Shown piece by piece: positions 25,545 through 33,229 of a stretch of DNA of 35,919 nucleotides. This DNA comes from Actinomycetota bacterium. GTDB taxonomy: Bacteria > Actinomycetota > Acidimicrobiia > Acidimicrobiales > Ilumatobacteraceae. Position numbers and translations under genes: made by a program. Below the pieces are notes generated by a model. It saw only the letters and a program-made list of their open reading frames with translations, was not told the DNA's origin and made no database searches. Positions within the stretch are counted from its first letter, which is position 1; every line of letters begins with the position of its first letter. The DNA is taken from the NCBI GenBank assembly GCA_005778215.1, contig SXKB01000194.1, positions 1 through 35,919 of the forward strand, in the 5' to 3' direction.

Positions 25545-26003
25545 TCAGCGGCGGCGGGCGGCGAAGAACGCTTTCAGCAACGCGCCACATTCGTCGGCCA
25601 GCACCCCGTGTGACACGGGCGGCCGGTGGTTGAGGCGTTCGTCGGCGCACACCTCGTACAGGCTGGCCACGGCGCCGGCCTTCGGGTCGGCGGCCCCGTA
25701 GACCACCCGCCCGATGCGGGCGTTCACCAACGCGCCGGCGCACATCACGCACGGTTCGAGCGTGACGTACAGCGTGCAGTCGAGCAGGCGCCAGTGGCCC
25801 ACCACCGCCGCTGCATCGCGCAATGCCAGCACTTCGGCATGGGCCGTGGGGTCACCCGACAGCTCACGCTCGTTGTGTCGCCGGGCGATCACCTCGCCGT
25901 CGCGCACCACCACGGCACCGATGGGCACGTCGCCGTGGGTCTCGGCCGCGACGGCTTCCTCGAGGGCGAGGCGCATCGCGGCAGCATCGTCGACGGCGGG
26001 CAT
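25545..26003 (-). CDS. tadA: tRNA adenosine(34) deaminase
   Basis: A 152-residue CDA-fold deaminase. The zinc motif HAE appears in GDPTAHAEVLALR and PCxxC in TLEPCVMCAGALVNARIGRVVYGA, with the family's C-terminal helix VLADECGALLKAFFAARR. TadA converts A34 to inosine in tRNA-Arg(ACG). The start at 26003 follows TACGAT by 7 nt; the track extension upstream reads the tRNA-Ser gene. It stands next to tRNA-Ser and the SRP RNA, a neighbourhood often seen in actinobacteria. Confidence 0.94.
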   Translation of the reverse strand: MPAVDDAAAMRLALEEAVAAETHGDVPIGAVVVRDGEVIARRHNERELSGDPTAHAEVLALRDAAAVVGHWRLLDCTLYVTLEPCVMCAGALVNARIGRVVYGAADPKAGAVASLYEVCADERLNHRPPVSHGVLADECGALLKAFFAARRR

Positions 26004-26010
26004 GGGCCGC

Positions 26011-26016
26011 ATCGTA
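26011..26016 (-). promoter_or_regulatory. Leaderless -10 box (TACGAT) of tadA
   Basis: TACGAT on the minus strand lies 7 nt before the ATG at 26003. Confidence 0.55.
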
Positions 26017-26039
26017 ACGACCGCCTGGGTCGTGCACGC

Positions 26040-26078
26040 GGGCACGGAATGTTGCGCCGGGCGCAACATTCCGTGCCC
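26040..26078 (-). terminator. 39-nt perfect palindrome after tRNA-Ser(GGA), probable terminator
   Basis: GGGCACGGAATGTTGCGCC and its exact complement form a 19-bp stem with a single central G. It lies 5 nt past the tRNA 3' end on the minus strand. No U run follows, so it is either a factor-assisted terminator or a separate palindromic element. A partial copy of one arm (GGCAGGGAATGTCGCC) lies at 26200-26215 on the other side of the tRNA. Confidence 0.6.
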
Positions 26079-26083
26079 ACACG

Positions 26084-26171
26084 TGGCGGAGGGGGTGGGA
26101 GTCGAACCCACGGAAGGTTGCCCTTCACACGCTTTCCAAGCGTGCCGATTCGGCCGCTCTCGCACCCCTCC
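26084..26171 (-). tRNA. tRNA-Ser (anticodon GGA)
   Basis: Minus strand. The 88-nt gene has a GGAGGGG/CCCCTCC acceptor stem, an encoded CCA, the anticodon loop CTTGGAAAG on CACGC/GCGTG, a long variable arm and the T loop GGTTCGACTCC. It reads UCC and UCU codons. Confidence 0.95.
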
Positions 26172-26231
26172 CGGGACGGTCGGAAAGGGTAGCGGTCGCG
26201 GCAGGGAATGTCGCCAGCGACGCGAAGCCGA

Positions 26232-26237
26232 TACGAT
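26232..26237 (+). promoter_or_regulatory. -10 box (TACGAT) of the SRP RNA gene
   Basis: TACGAT lies about 25 nt before the conserved SRP stem. A transcript starting 6-7 nt later would begin with the small hairpin TCACCC-GTC-GGGTGA. Confidence 0.45.
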
Positions 26238-26259
26238 GCCGTCATCACCCGTCGGGTGA

Positions 26260-26367
26260 GGTGACGGTCGGGCCCTGTGCGACGTGCGTCCGGGAATCAG
26301 GTCAGGACCGGGAGGTAGCAGCCTTCAACGGTGCCGCTCGTGTGCCGCAGGCCACCTGGCCGTCACC
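26260..26367 (+). ncRNA. ffs: Signal recognition particle RNA, small bacterial type (4.5S)
   Basis: The conserved Ffh-binding hairpin is present: CAGGTCAGGACCGGGAGGTAGCAGCC, with the asymmetric loop and tetraloop region of bacterial SRP RNA. The ends pair as GGTGACGG/CCGTCACC, and intermediate segments pair along the single long rod (GGGCC/GGCC, GTGCG/CGTGC). No Alu domain is seen, so it is the short form. Ends are set by pairing and are accurate to a few bases. The RNA works with Ffh and FtsY in membrane protein targeting. Confidence 0.92.
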
Positions 26368-27252
26368 TCAGCCGGCGGGTGGTGCCAGTTTTCGGGCCAG
26401 CTTCTCGGCCCGGTCGGCCAACTGCGGCGCCCCCAGCGACTCGGCGAGCGCCCGGAAGCCCGGTGTGGGGCCACGCCACTCCCAGTCGTCGACCGTGCCC
26501 ACCGGCACGTCGAGCGCCACCGTGGCGATCACCTTGAACAGCAGCGCGTCGTCCATCTGCTCGCGCAGCGTGCGCGCCAGCTTGTCGGCGCCACGCAGCG
26601 GCAGCCCCCAGTCGGCGGCGTCGGCCGGGACGGCCTCGATGGTGCCGAACTTCGACAGCACGGCGGCGGCGCTCTTCGCGCCCCATCCGGCGAGGCCCGG
26701 GTAGCCGTCGGCCGAGTCGCCCACGAGGGCGAGATAGTCGGCGATCGACGACGGCGGCACACCGAACTTGGCGGTCACGGCGTCCTCGTCGACCACTTCG
26801 TCCTTCCGGCGGTCGTACTGCACCACCCTGGTGCCGCGCACGCACTGGCCGAGGTCCTTGTCAGGGGTGACGATGCGCACCTGCTCCACCCGGGGATCGG
26901 CCTCGGCCACCTTCGCGGCGGCACCGAGGGCGTCGTCGGCCTCCCACTGCACCATCGCCCACGTGGTGAAACCGGCGGCGACGCACAACTCCTCCATCAC
27001 GGGGATCTGCGCCAGCAGCACGGGATCCATGCCGTCGCCGTTCTTGTACCCGGCGTACAGGTCGTTGCGGAAGCTCTCGATCACGTGGTCGCTGGCCACT
27101 CCGACATGGGTGGCACCCTTCTGCACCAGCTGCAACGTGCTGTTCACCACCCCGATCGCGGCATCGTTCGGACCCGGGTCGCCGTGGCGCATCACCATGC
27201 CGAAGTGCTGGCGGAACAGCTCGTAGGTGCCGTCGATGAGGTGGACCTGCAT
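26368..27252 (-). CDS. 5'-3' exonuclease / flap nuclease (PolA N-terminal-domain-like)
   Basis: A 294-residue stand-alone 5'-3' exonuclease. Acidic metal sites are visible in MQVHLIDGTYELFR, WEADDALGAAAKVA, VTPDKDLGQCV and YLALVGDSADGYPGLAGWGAKSAAAVL, the last containing the helix-hairpin-helix that grips DNA. In PolA the same domain removes RNA primers; here it has no polymerase attached. The start at 27252 follows TACGGT by 7 nt; the track ORF extends 162 codons into the antisense of the pilus operon. The stop codon abuts the SRP RNA 3' end on the opposite strand. Confidence 0.9.
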   Translation of the reverse strand: MQVHLIDGTYELFRQHFGMVMRHGDPGPNDAAIGVVNSTLQLVQKGATHVGVASDHVIESFRNDLYAGYKNGDGMDPVLLAQIPVMEELCVAAGFTTWAMVQWEADDALGAAAKVAEADPRVEQVRIVTPDKDLGQCVRGTRVVQYDRRKDEVVDEDAVTAKFGVPPSSIADYLALVGDSADGYPGLAGWGAKSAAAVLSKFGTIEAVPADAADWGLPLRGADKLARTLREQMDDALLFKVIATVALDVPVGTVDDWEWRGPTPGFRALAESLGAPQLADRAEKLARKLAPPAG

Positions 27253-27259
27253 CGCCCGC

Positions 27260-27265
27260 ACCGTA
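27260..27265 (-). promoter_or_regulatory. Leaderless -10 box (TACGGT) of the exonuclease gene
   Basis: TACGGT on the minus strand lies 7 nt before the ATG at 27252. It shares a 118-bp gap with the divergent pilus operon. Confidence 0.55.
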
Positions 27266-27370
27266 GCCGCGATCAATCTGTAAAGGATTGTGCAAGACGC
27301 GCCGATACCACTGCGTGGCGAAGGAGCAGCAACCCCGCATGGGGCAGGCAGGAAACCCGGAGGGCCGGCG

Positions 27371-28630
27371 ATGAGCGCGCCCGAGTCGAACAACAACGGA
27401 CTGTCGGCATCGATGACCGAAGTGCTCGCGACCACCATCGCGGCCGTGGTCGAGCGACAGCTCGAACAGTTCGCCGCTGCGATGACGCAGCAGGTGGAAC
27501 ACACCAAGACCGAGCTCCGCCAGGAGTTCTCGGCACAGATCGCCGCCGTCGGGCGACAGCTCGAGAGTGGCCAGCAGAGCAGCGAGGCGTACCAGAAGGC
27601 GTTGCAGACCGCCCTCGAGGACCGCCTGGCCGATTTCGCACAGCACCAGCACCGCCGCCTCGCCGAGGTGGAGAACCGGATGATGGAGATGCCGGCCCTC
27701 ACGGAGGGCGGCAACGTCGACCCGGTGGAGCTGGCCAACCTGCGCGATCAGATCGACCAGCAGAGCGCCGCCGCCCACGCTCGCATCGACGAGCTGCACA
27801 AGGCCACCCGCCGCTTCGACGAGCAGGCCTCGGCGCTCGTGCAGCACGTGAACGACACCACCATCGCCCTTGCCAAGCGCATGGACGAGGGCAACCAGGC
27901 CCTCGCCACTGCGGTCGAGGAGCGCCTCGCGTTCGTGCGGTCCACCCTCGAGGCCGTCGGCCCCGAGGTGCAGCGCCAGCTCACCGAGCACGCGACGATG
28001 ACCACCCAGCGCATCGACTTCACCGAGCACAAGGTCACCGACCGCATGCTCGCCATGGAAGACCGCATCAACGAGGCGAACGGCACCAAGCTGGCACACC
28101 TCGAGGCCACGGTCGGTCGCATCGGCGCCGGTTTCGACGACGCCATCGGTGCCCTGTCGCAGCGCATGCTCGAGCTCGAGAACCGCTTCTACGAGGCCAA
28201 CGACCGCCTCGACGCACTCACCGCCCAGGTGGCGAAGGTGGACGAGAAGGCGATCAACGAGGTGCGCGAACAGCTGTCGGCCGCCGTCGGCGAGGCGATG
28301 CTGGTCCGGATCGAACTGGATCGCATGGCCGCCACCACCGACGAGAAGATCGACAAGGCCACGCTGCGCATGGCCGAGATCGAAGCCCAACTGGCCGACG
28401 AGATGGACGTCAGCGCCGCAGTGCAGTTGGAGCGTCTGGAAGAACTCGAGCGAGCGATCGTCGAGCTCAACCCCGACCAGTTCGTCCGCAAGTCCGATCC
28501 GAACGCACGCCCGGGCGCACTGCCCAGCCCCAACGGGATCCCGAGCACCTCGCTCGACACCGGATCCCACGCCGGGGTCCCGGCGAGCGACCCGACCACC
28601 TCATCCGAACACAGTCTGTCGTCGTTCTGA
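27371..28630 (+). CDS. Coiled-coil protein leading the pilB-pilC operon
   Basis: A 419-residue protein I do not recognise by name. After an N-terminal stretch (MSAPESNNNGLSASMTEVLATTIAAVVERQLEQF) nearly 350 residues are heptad-like helix rich in Ala, Glu, Gln and Arg, with few Pro or Gly breaks. A ~45-residue unstructured Ser/Pro tail ends it. No signal peptide or membrane segment is seen, so it is cytoplasmic. GGAGG lies 7 nt before the ATG at 27371. It is followed 40 bp later by pilB and then pilC in the same direction. A scaffold or regulator of the pilus motor is a fair inference. Chance resemblance to SMC-like or apolipoprotein coils would mislead homology searches. Confidence 0.75.
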   Translation: MSAPESNNNGLSASMTEVLATTIAAVVERQLEQFAAAMTQQVEHTKTELRQEFSAQIAAVGRQLESGQQSSEAYQKALQTALEDRLADFAQHQHRRLAEVENRMMEMPALTEGGNVDPVELANLRDQIDQQSAAAHARIDELHKATRRFDEQASALVQHVNDTTIALAKRMDEGNQALATAVEERLAFVRSTLEAVGPEVQRQLTEHATMTTQRIDFTEHKVTDRMLAMEDRINEANGTKLAHLEATVGRIGAGFDDAIGALSQRMLELENRFYEANDRLDALTAQVAKVDEKAINEVREQLSAAVGEAMLVRIELDRMAATTDEKIDKATLRMAEIEAQLADEMDVSAAVQLERLEELERAIVELNPDQFVRKSDPNARPGALPSPNGIPSTSLDTGSHAGVPASDPTTSSEHSLSSF

Positions 28631-28670
28631 CGACCGACTGACGAGCCCTCCGTAGCGGGAGACGGGCAAC

Positions 28671-30410
28671 ATGGCACTCTTCACAGGAAAAAAGGACCAA
28701 GGCGTCGCACCCCCCGAGGGTGAAGCCGCGGCCGAATGCATGAAGGTGGGTCAGGCCCTCGTCGAGGCCGGCCACCTCTCGGCCGAGCACCTCGCCGAAG
28801 GGCTCGCCCAGGCGAACGGCGACCTGCTCGCCTTCCAGGACATGGTGATGAGCCGTTGGACCGTGGGTCGCAACGAGGTGGCCCTGGCCGTCTCGGCCGC
28901 CACCGGCATCCCGGCCGTCGACACCAAGAACATCGTCATCTCCGACGAGATCAAGGGCATCTTCCCCGAAGCCCTCGTCCGCAAGCAGTGCGCGCTGGCC
29001 GTGGCCGCCGAGGGCGACACGCTGATCGTGCTGCTCTCCGACCCGTCACCGAGCCGCAAGCAGGCCATCGAGGCCGAGGCCAAGCGACCGGTCAAGTACT
29101 TCATCGCCGACCCGGTCACGGTGCGCACGTTCATCGACGCGATGTACCGCGCCGATGCCGACATCGACCGCATCGTGTCGTCGATCGACCTCCAGGACGA
29201 CCAGGCGAAGCTGGCCGCACAGGCCGCCGAGGTGAGCCTCGACGACCAGGCCCCGGTCATCCAGCTCGTGAACCGCATCGTCAGCCAGGCGATGCGCGAC
29301 CGTACGTCCGACATCCACATCGAACCGCTCGACGACAAGGTGCGCGTGCGGTTCCGCATCGACGGTCACCTCGTCGAGGCGTTCAGCCTGCCCCACGGTG
29401 TGCACGCCGCACTGACGAGCCGTCTGAAGATCATGTCGGGCATGAACATCGTGGAGAAGCGGCGCCCGCAGGACGGCCAGTTCTCCACCACCATCGACGG
29501 CAAGGACGTCGACGTCCGCGTGGCCAGCGTGGCCACGGTGTTCGGCGAGAAGATCGTGATGCGAATCCTCGACAAGTCGAGGTCGATGATCGGTCTGTCG
29601 GAGCTGGGCTTCCCCCGCGAGACGTACCTGCACTACTCGAAGATGATCCACTCGCCGTTCGGCATGGTCATCTGCGCCGGCCCCACCGGCGCCGGCAAGA
29701 CCACCACCCTGTACGCCTCGCTGCTCGAGGTGAACTCGGCGGGCAAGAACATCACCACGGTCGAGGACCCGGTCGAGTACGTGTTCCCGGGCATCAACCA
29801 GATCCAGACCAACGACCAGGCGGGCCTCACGTTCGCCACCGGTCTGAAGGCCATCCTCCGTCAGGACCCCGACGTCATCCTCGTGGGTGAGATCCGTGAC
29901 GCCGACACCGCACGCATCGCCGTGCAGTCGGCCCTCACCGGTCACCTCGTGCTGTCGTCGCTGCACGGCACCGACAGCGTGGCCGCACTGCACCGCTTCC
30001 TCGACATGGGCATCGAGGCCTTCCTCATCGCCTCGTCGGTGGTGGGCGTCATCGGTCAGCGTCTGCTCCGCCGAGTGTGCGACTCCTGCAAGGAGCCCTA
30101 CACCCCGGGCGCCGACGAGCTGGCCGTGTTCCGTCAGCACAGCGGCGGCAGCGAGAAGAGCACCTTCTACCGCGGCGCCGGCTGCAACTTCTGCGCCGGC
30201 ACCGGGTACCGCGACCGCATCGGCGTGTACGAGCTGCTGCGCATCACCCCCGAGCTCCGCCGACTCATCGTCGGTTGGGCCACCACCGAAGAACTCCGTC
30301 GACTCGCCGTCGCCCAGGGCATGCGCACGATGCTGCGCGAAGCCATGGCGCTCGTCGAGAACGACGTCACCACCATCCCCGAAGTCGTCCGCACTCTCTT
30401 CGCCAGCTAG
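28671..30410 (+). CDS. pilB: Type IV pilus assembly ATPase PilB (GspE family)
   Basis: A 579-residue secretion ATPase. The N-terminal MshEN-type region (LVEAGHLSAEHLAEGL, AVSAATGIPAVD) is followed by the linker QLVNRIVSQAMRDRTSDIHIEPLDDKVRVRFRIDG. The ATPase has Walker A GPTGAGKTTT (~337), the Asp box TTVEDPVEY, Walker B VGEIRDADTARIA and the His box GHLVLSSLHGTDS. A Cys-rich zinc site follows: CDSCKEPY and GCNFCAGTGY. GGGAG precedes the ATG. It powers pilin extraction from the membrane together with PilC. No PilT retraction ATPase or pilin gene lies in the window. Confidence 0.95.
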   Translation: MALFTGKKDQGVAPPEGEAAAECMKVGQALVEAGHLSAEHLAEGLAQANGDLLAFQDMVMSRWTVGRNEVALAVSAATGIPAVDTKNIVISDEIKGIFPEALVRKQCALAVAAEGDTLIVLLSDPSPSRKQAIEAEAKRPVKYFIADPVTVRTFIDAMYRADADIDRIVSSIDLQDDQAKLAAQAAEVSLDDQAPVIQLVNRIVSQAMRDRTSDIHIEPLDDKVRVRFRIDGHLVEAFSLPHGVHAALTSRLKIMSGMNIVEKRRPQDGQFSTTIDGKDVDVRVASVATVFGEKIVMRILDKSRSMIGLSELGFPRETYLHYSKMIHSPFGMVICAGPTGAGKTTTLYASLLEVNSAGKNITTVEDPVEYVFPGINQIQTNDQAGLTFATGLKAILRQDPDVILVGEIRDADTARIAVQSALTGHLVLSSLHGTDSVAALHRFLDMGIEAFLIASSVVGVIGQRLLRRVCDSCKEPYTPGADELAVFRQHSGGSEKSTFYRGAGCNFCAGTGYRDRIGVYELLRITPELRRLIVGWATTEELRRLAVAQGMRTMLREAMALVENDVTTIPEVVRTLFAS

Positions 30411-30419
30411 GAGCCCATC

Positions 30420-31631
30420 ATGCCCAGGTTCGCCTACGCCGCCATCGACGCCAATGGTGCGTCCGTGGAAGGTGTCACCAAGGCCGACACGATCGGCGAA
30501 GCACGAGCACACCTGCTCGACCAGAGCCTGTATCCGGTGAAGATCGAGGAGAAGCGCGGCGCGCTCTCGCTGGAGCTCACCAAGGAGAAGGTGAAGAAGA
30601 AGGAGTTGATGCACTTCACGCGTCAGCTCGCCGTCTTCGTGAAGGCCGGCATCCCCCTCACCGAGGCGATGGAGATCATCGGTGACGAGACCACCGACGT
30701 GGCCCTGCAGCGCACCATCTCGCACATGGTGGAGGAGGTCCGCAACGGCGGCACCCTCTCCGGCGCAGCTGCCAAGCACCCTGAGGCGTTTCCGATGTAC
30801 TACATCGGCATCCTCGGTTCCGCCGAGCTCACCGGCAAGCTCGACGAGACCCTCGAGAACCTCGCCGGTTACCTGGAGCGTGAACTCGAGACCCGTTCGA
30901 AGGTGGTCTCGGCGCTCTCGTACCCGGGCGTCGTCATGGTGCTCGCCGTGTTCACGGTCGCCGTGCTCGCCGGCTACGTGCTTCCACAGTTCAAGCCGCT
31001 GTTCGAGGAACTCGACGCAGACCTGCCCTTCGCCACACGGGCCCTGCTCTTCGTCGCCACCTTGTTCAGCAGCCTCTGGTACATCCCGTTCACGATCGGT
31101 GGCCTGTTCACCGCGTGGATGGTGTGGATGTTCAAGTCGCCGGCGGGCAGGGATTTCAAGGACCATCTGGTCCTCAAGCTCCCGATCATCCGCGGGATCA
31201 TGGAGTACTCCATCCTCGAACGCTTCTGCCGCATCCTCGGCGCCATGGTGAAGGCCGGCGTGCCGCTGCCCGATGCCATGAAGACGACCACGGAGGCCAC
31301 GAGCAACGTGGTGTTCCGCGAGCGGTTGGTGGAGGCCCAGCTCGAGATGATGGAGGGCGGTGGCTTCGCCAAGCCGCTGGCTCGCACCGAGCTGTTCCCG
31401 GGTGCCGCCCGCCAGATGTTCAAGGTGGGCGAGGAGACGGGCACGCTCGACGAGCAGCTCGAGGTGGCCAGCCTCTACTTCGACCGTGAGCTCGAGAGCC
31501 GCATCAAGAAGTTCACCACGATGTTCGAGCCGCTGATGATCGTGTTCGTCGGTCTCATCGTGGGCTTCGTGGCCATCGCCCTGGTGCAGGCCATGTACGG
31601 CGTGATGAACGGCCTCAAGGAAACGGCCTGA
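30420..31631 (+). CDS. pilC: Type IV pilus inner-membrane platform protein PilC (GspF family)
   Basis: A 403-residue protein with two T2SSF repeats. The N-terminal MPRFAYAAIDANGASVEGV is typical of PilC/GspF. The first repeat begins HFTRQLAVFVKAGIPLTEAMEII and the second FCRILGAMVKAGVPLPDAMKTT. Membrane helices are seen at GVVMVLAVFTVAVLAGYVLPQF, LFVATLFSSLWYIPFTIGGLFTAWMVWMF and PLMIVFVGLIVGFVAIALVQAMY. GGAG lies upstream of the ATG at 30420, 9 bp after the pilB stop. It is the rotor or platform that PilB acts on. Confidence 0.95.
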   Translation: MPRFAYAAIDANGASVEGVTKADTIGEARAHLLDQSLYPVKIEEKRGALSLELTKEKVKKKELMHFTRQLAVFVKAGIPLTEAMEIIGDETTDVALQRTISHMVEEVRNGGTLSGAAAKHPEAFPMYYIGILGSAELTGKLDETLENLAGYLERELETRSKVVSALSYPGVVMVLAVFTVAVLAGYVLPQFKPLFEELDADLPFATRALLFVATLFSSLWYIPFTIGGLFTAWMVWMFKSPAGRDFKDHLVLKLPIIRGIMEYSILERFCRILGAMVKAGVPLPDAMKTTTEATSNVVFRERLVEAQLEMMEGGGFAKPLARTELFPGAARQMFKVGEETGTLDEQLEVASLYFDRELESRIKKFTTMFEPLMIVFVGLIVGFVAIALVQAMYGVMNGLKETA

Positions 31632-31647
31632 CAGTACGAGCGGAAAA

Positions 31648-31690
31648 GTGCGGCGAGGGCGCCCCCGATGACGCCCTCGCCGCTCCGCAC
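31648..31690 (+). terminator. Strong hairpin terminator after pilC
   Basis: GTGCGGCGAGGGCG pairs with CGCCCTCGCCGC-T-CCGCAC: 12 bp perfect, then a one-base bulge and further pairs, around a 10-nt loop. It starts 16 nt after the pilC stop. No U run follows, so it is a hairpin-only or Rho-assisted end. Confidence 0.75.
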
Positions 31691-31783
31691 ACAGGCCCTC
31701 GCGTTCGGGGCACTGCCGACGGTCCTGTGAACCTGTCTCGGTGATACCTCGCCGCAGGCGATCGGTCCTAGGGCCGAACGTCC

Positions 31784-31789
31784 TACGCT
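31784..31789 (+). promoter_or_regulatory. Leaderless -10 box (TACGCT) of the hexosaminidase gene
   Basis: TACGCT lies 6 nt before the ATG at 31796, with no Shine-Dalgarno sequence. The ~90 bp before it, back to the pilC terminator, hold no other feature I can support. Confidence 0.6.
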
Positions 31790-31795
31790 CGGCAC

Positions 31796-33229
31796 ATGGT
31801 CACCGATCGCACCGATCTGCCGCTCGTCCCGCTGCCCCGCCAGGTCGAATGGCACGACGGCCGGTTCGAGATCGCCACCGACACCTGTGTGGTCGCGGGT
31901 GACGACCCGGTGGTGCAGCGCATCGCTGCGCAGCTGGCCGACGAGCTCGGCGACGCGCTCGGGCATCGGCCCGACGTGGTGTCGACGGGCGACGGCATCG
32001 CCCTGCAGGTGCATCCCGGCCGCGCCGACCTCGGCGCCGAGGGGTACGAGCTGTTCGTGGCCACCGACGGGGTGGGCATCGTGGCCGCCACCGCGCACGG
32101 CGTGTGGAACGGCACCCGCACCCTGTTGCAGCTGCTGCCGGCGTTGCCCGCGGTGCACATCGTCGACGCCCCGCGGTTCGAGTGGCGCGGGGCGATGCTC
32201 GACGTGGCGCGCCACCCATCGACGGTGGACGACGTGCTGCGGTTCATCGAGCGCATCGCGCAGTGGAAGCTGAACCGCCTGCACCTGCATCTCACCGACG
32301 ACCAGGGCTGGCGGATCGAGATCCCCGACTGGCCGGCCCTCACCGCCGTGGGTGGCGCCACGGCCGTCGGCGGCGATCCGGGCGGCTGGTTCTCGCTGGC
32401 CGACTGGGCACGCATCGTGGCCCACGCCGAGCGCCACTTCGTGACCGTGGTACCCGAGGTCGATCTGCCCGGGCACACCAACGCGGCACTCGCCTCGGTG
32501 CCCGGGCTGAACCCCGGCGAAGTGGCGGTGGCGCCCTACACGGGCATCGAGGTGGGGTTCAGCACGCTGCGGCTCGATCTGCCGCTCACCCGCCGGTTCG
32601 TGGGCGACGTGCTCGGCACGTTGGCGGCCATCACGCCCGGCGACCATCTGCACATCGGCGGTGACGAAGCGCACTCCACCGACCACGCCGACTACGTCGC
32701 GTTCATCACGTTCCTGCAGGGCGAGGTGGAGCGGCTGGGCAAGCGGATGATCGGATGGGAGGAGATCACCGCCGCCCCGTTGCAGCCGCACACACTGGTG
32801 CAGCACTGGCTGCGGGCCGAGACCGCGGGCCGCGCCCCGCACGACAACCGGTTCGTGATGTCACCGTCGGCGCACACCTATCTCGACATGAAGCATCACG
32901 CCGACGATCGTCTCGGTCGTCGCTGGGCGGGCATGATCGACGTCGATGCTGCCTACGGCTGGGACCCCGCCGCGCTGGTCCCCGGTGTCGACGACCGTCG
33001 CATCGCCGGCGTGGAGGCGCCGCTGTGGACCGAGAAGGTGCGCACGTTCGACGAGGTGCAGTTGCTCACGCTCGATCGGCTCGCGTGCCTGGCCGAGGTG
33101 GGGTGGACCCCCCAGGCCGCCCGGCAGTGGCACACGTTCCGGCCGCGGCTCGATGCCGCCGTGCGACGACTGGAGGCCGGCGGCGTGCCGGTCTACCGAT
33201 CGTCGCTGCTGGCCGCTGCCCAGGCGTGA
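31796..33229 (+). CDS. Beta-N-acetylhexosaminidase (GH20)
   Basis: A 477-residue GH20 enzyme. The N-terminal beta domain (LPLVPLPRQVEWHDGRFEI to GVWNGTRTLLQLL) is followed by the barrel: WRGAMLDVARHPSTVDDVLRFIERIAQWKLNRLHLHLTDDQGWRIEI, VPEVDLPGHTNAALA, the catalytic Asp-Glu pair in HLHIGGDEAHSTDH (D290/E291), and GWEEI. The Asp positions the substrate acetamido group, which acts as nucleophile, and Glu is the acid/base. No signal peptide is seen, so it acts in the cytoplasm, perhaps recycling wall or chitin sugars. Its 3' end overlaps the convergent signal peptidase gene by 37 bp. Confidence 0.93.
   Translation: MVTDRTDLPLVPLPRQVEWHDGRFEIATDTCVVAGDDPVVQRIAAQLADELGDALGHRPDVVSTGDGIALQVHPGRADLGAEGYELFVATDGVGIVAATAHGVWNGTRTLLQLLPALPAVHIVDAPRFEWRGAMLDVARHPSTVDDVLRFIERIAQWKLNRLHLHLTDDQGWRIEIPDWPALTAVGGATAVGGDPGGWFSLADWARIVAHAERHFVTVVPEVDLPGHTNAALASVPGLNPGEVAVAPYTGIEVGFSTLRLDLPLTRRFVGDVLGTLAAITPGDHLHIGGDEAHSTDHADYVAFITFLQGEVERLGKRMIGWEEITAAPLQPHTLVQHWLRAETAGRAPHDNRFVMSPSAHTYLDMKHHADDRLGRRWAGMIDVDAAYGWDPAALVPGVDDRRIAGVEAPLWTEKVRTFDEVQLLTLDRLACLAEVGWTPQAARQWHTFRPRLDAAVRRLEAGGVPVYRSSLLAAAQA

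Noticed and set aside
24454-26171. The two tRNA-Ser genes as borders of an integrated element.
   Set aside because: The DNA between them carries a DUF4388 gene and tadA with normal composition, no integrase and no direct repeat of a tRNA end.
27270-27370. A c-di-GMP (GEMM), cobalamin or ZTP riboswitch before the pilus operon.
   Set aside because: The conserved cores of these classes (GEMM tetraloop-receptor segments, the full B12 box, the ZTP GCCUGGGC end) are not present. Only generic hairpins are seen.
28671-31631. A type II secretion system rather than a pilus.
   Set aside because: GspE/GspF and PilB/PilC are related, but no other Gsp gene is here and the window suggests a single-membrane organism. 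The pilus reading fits better.
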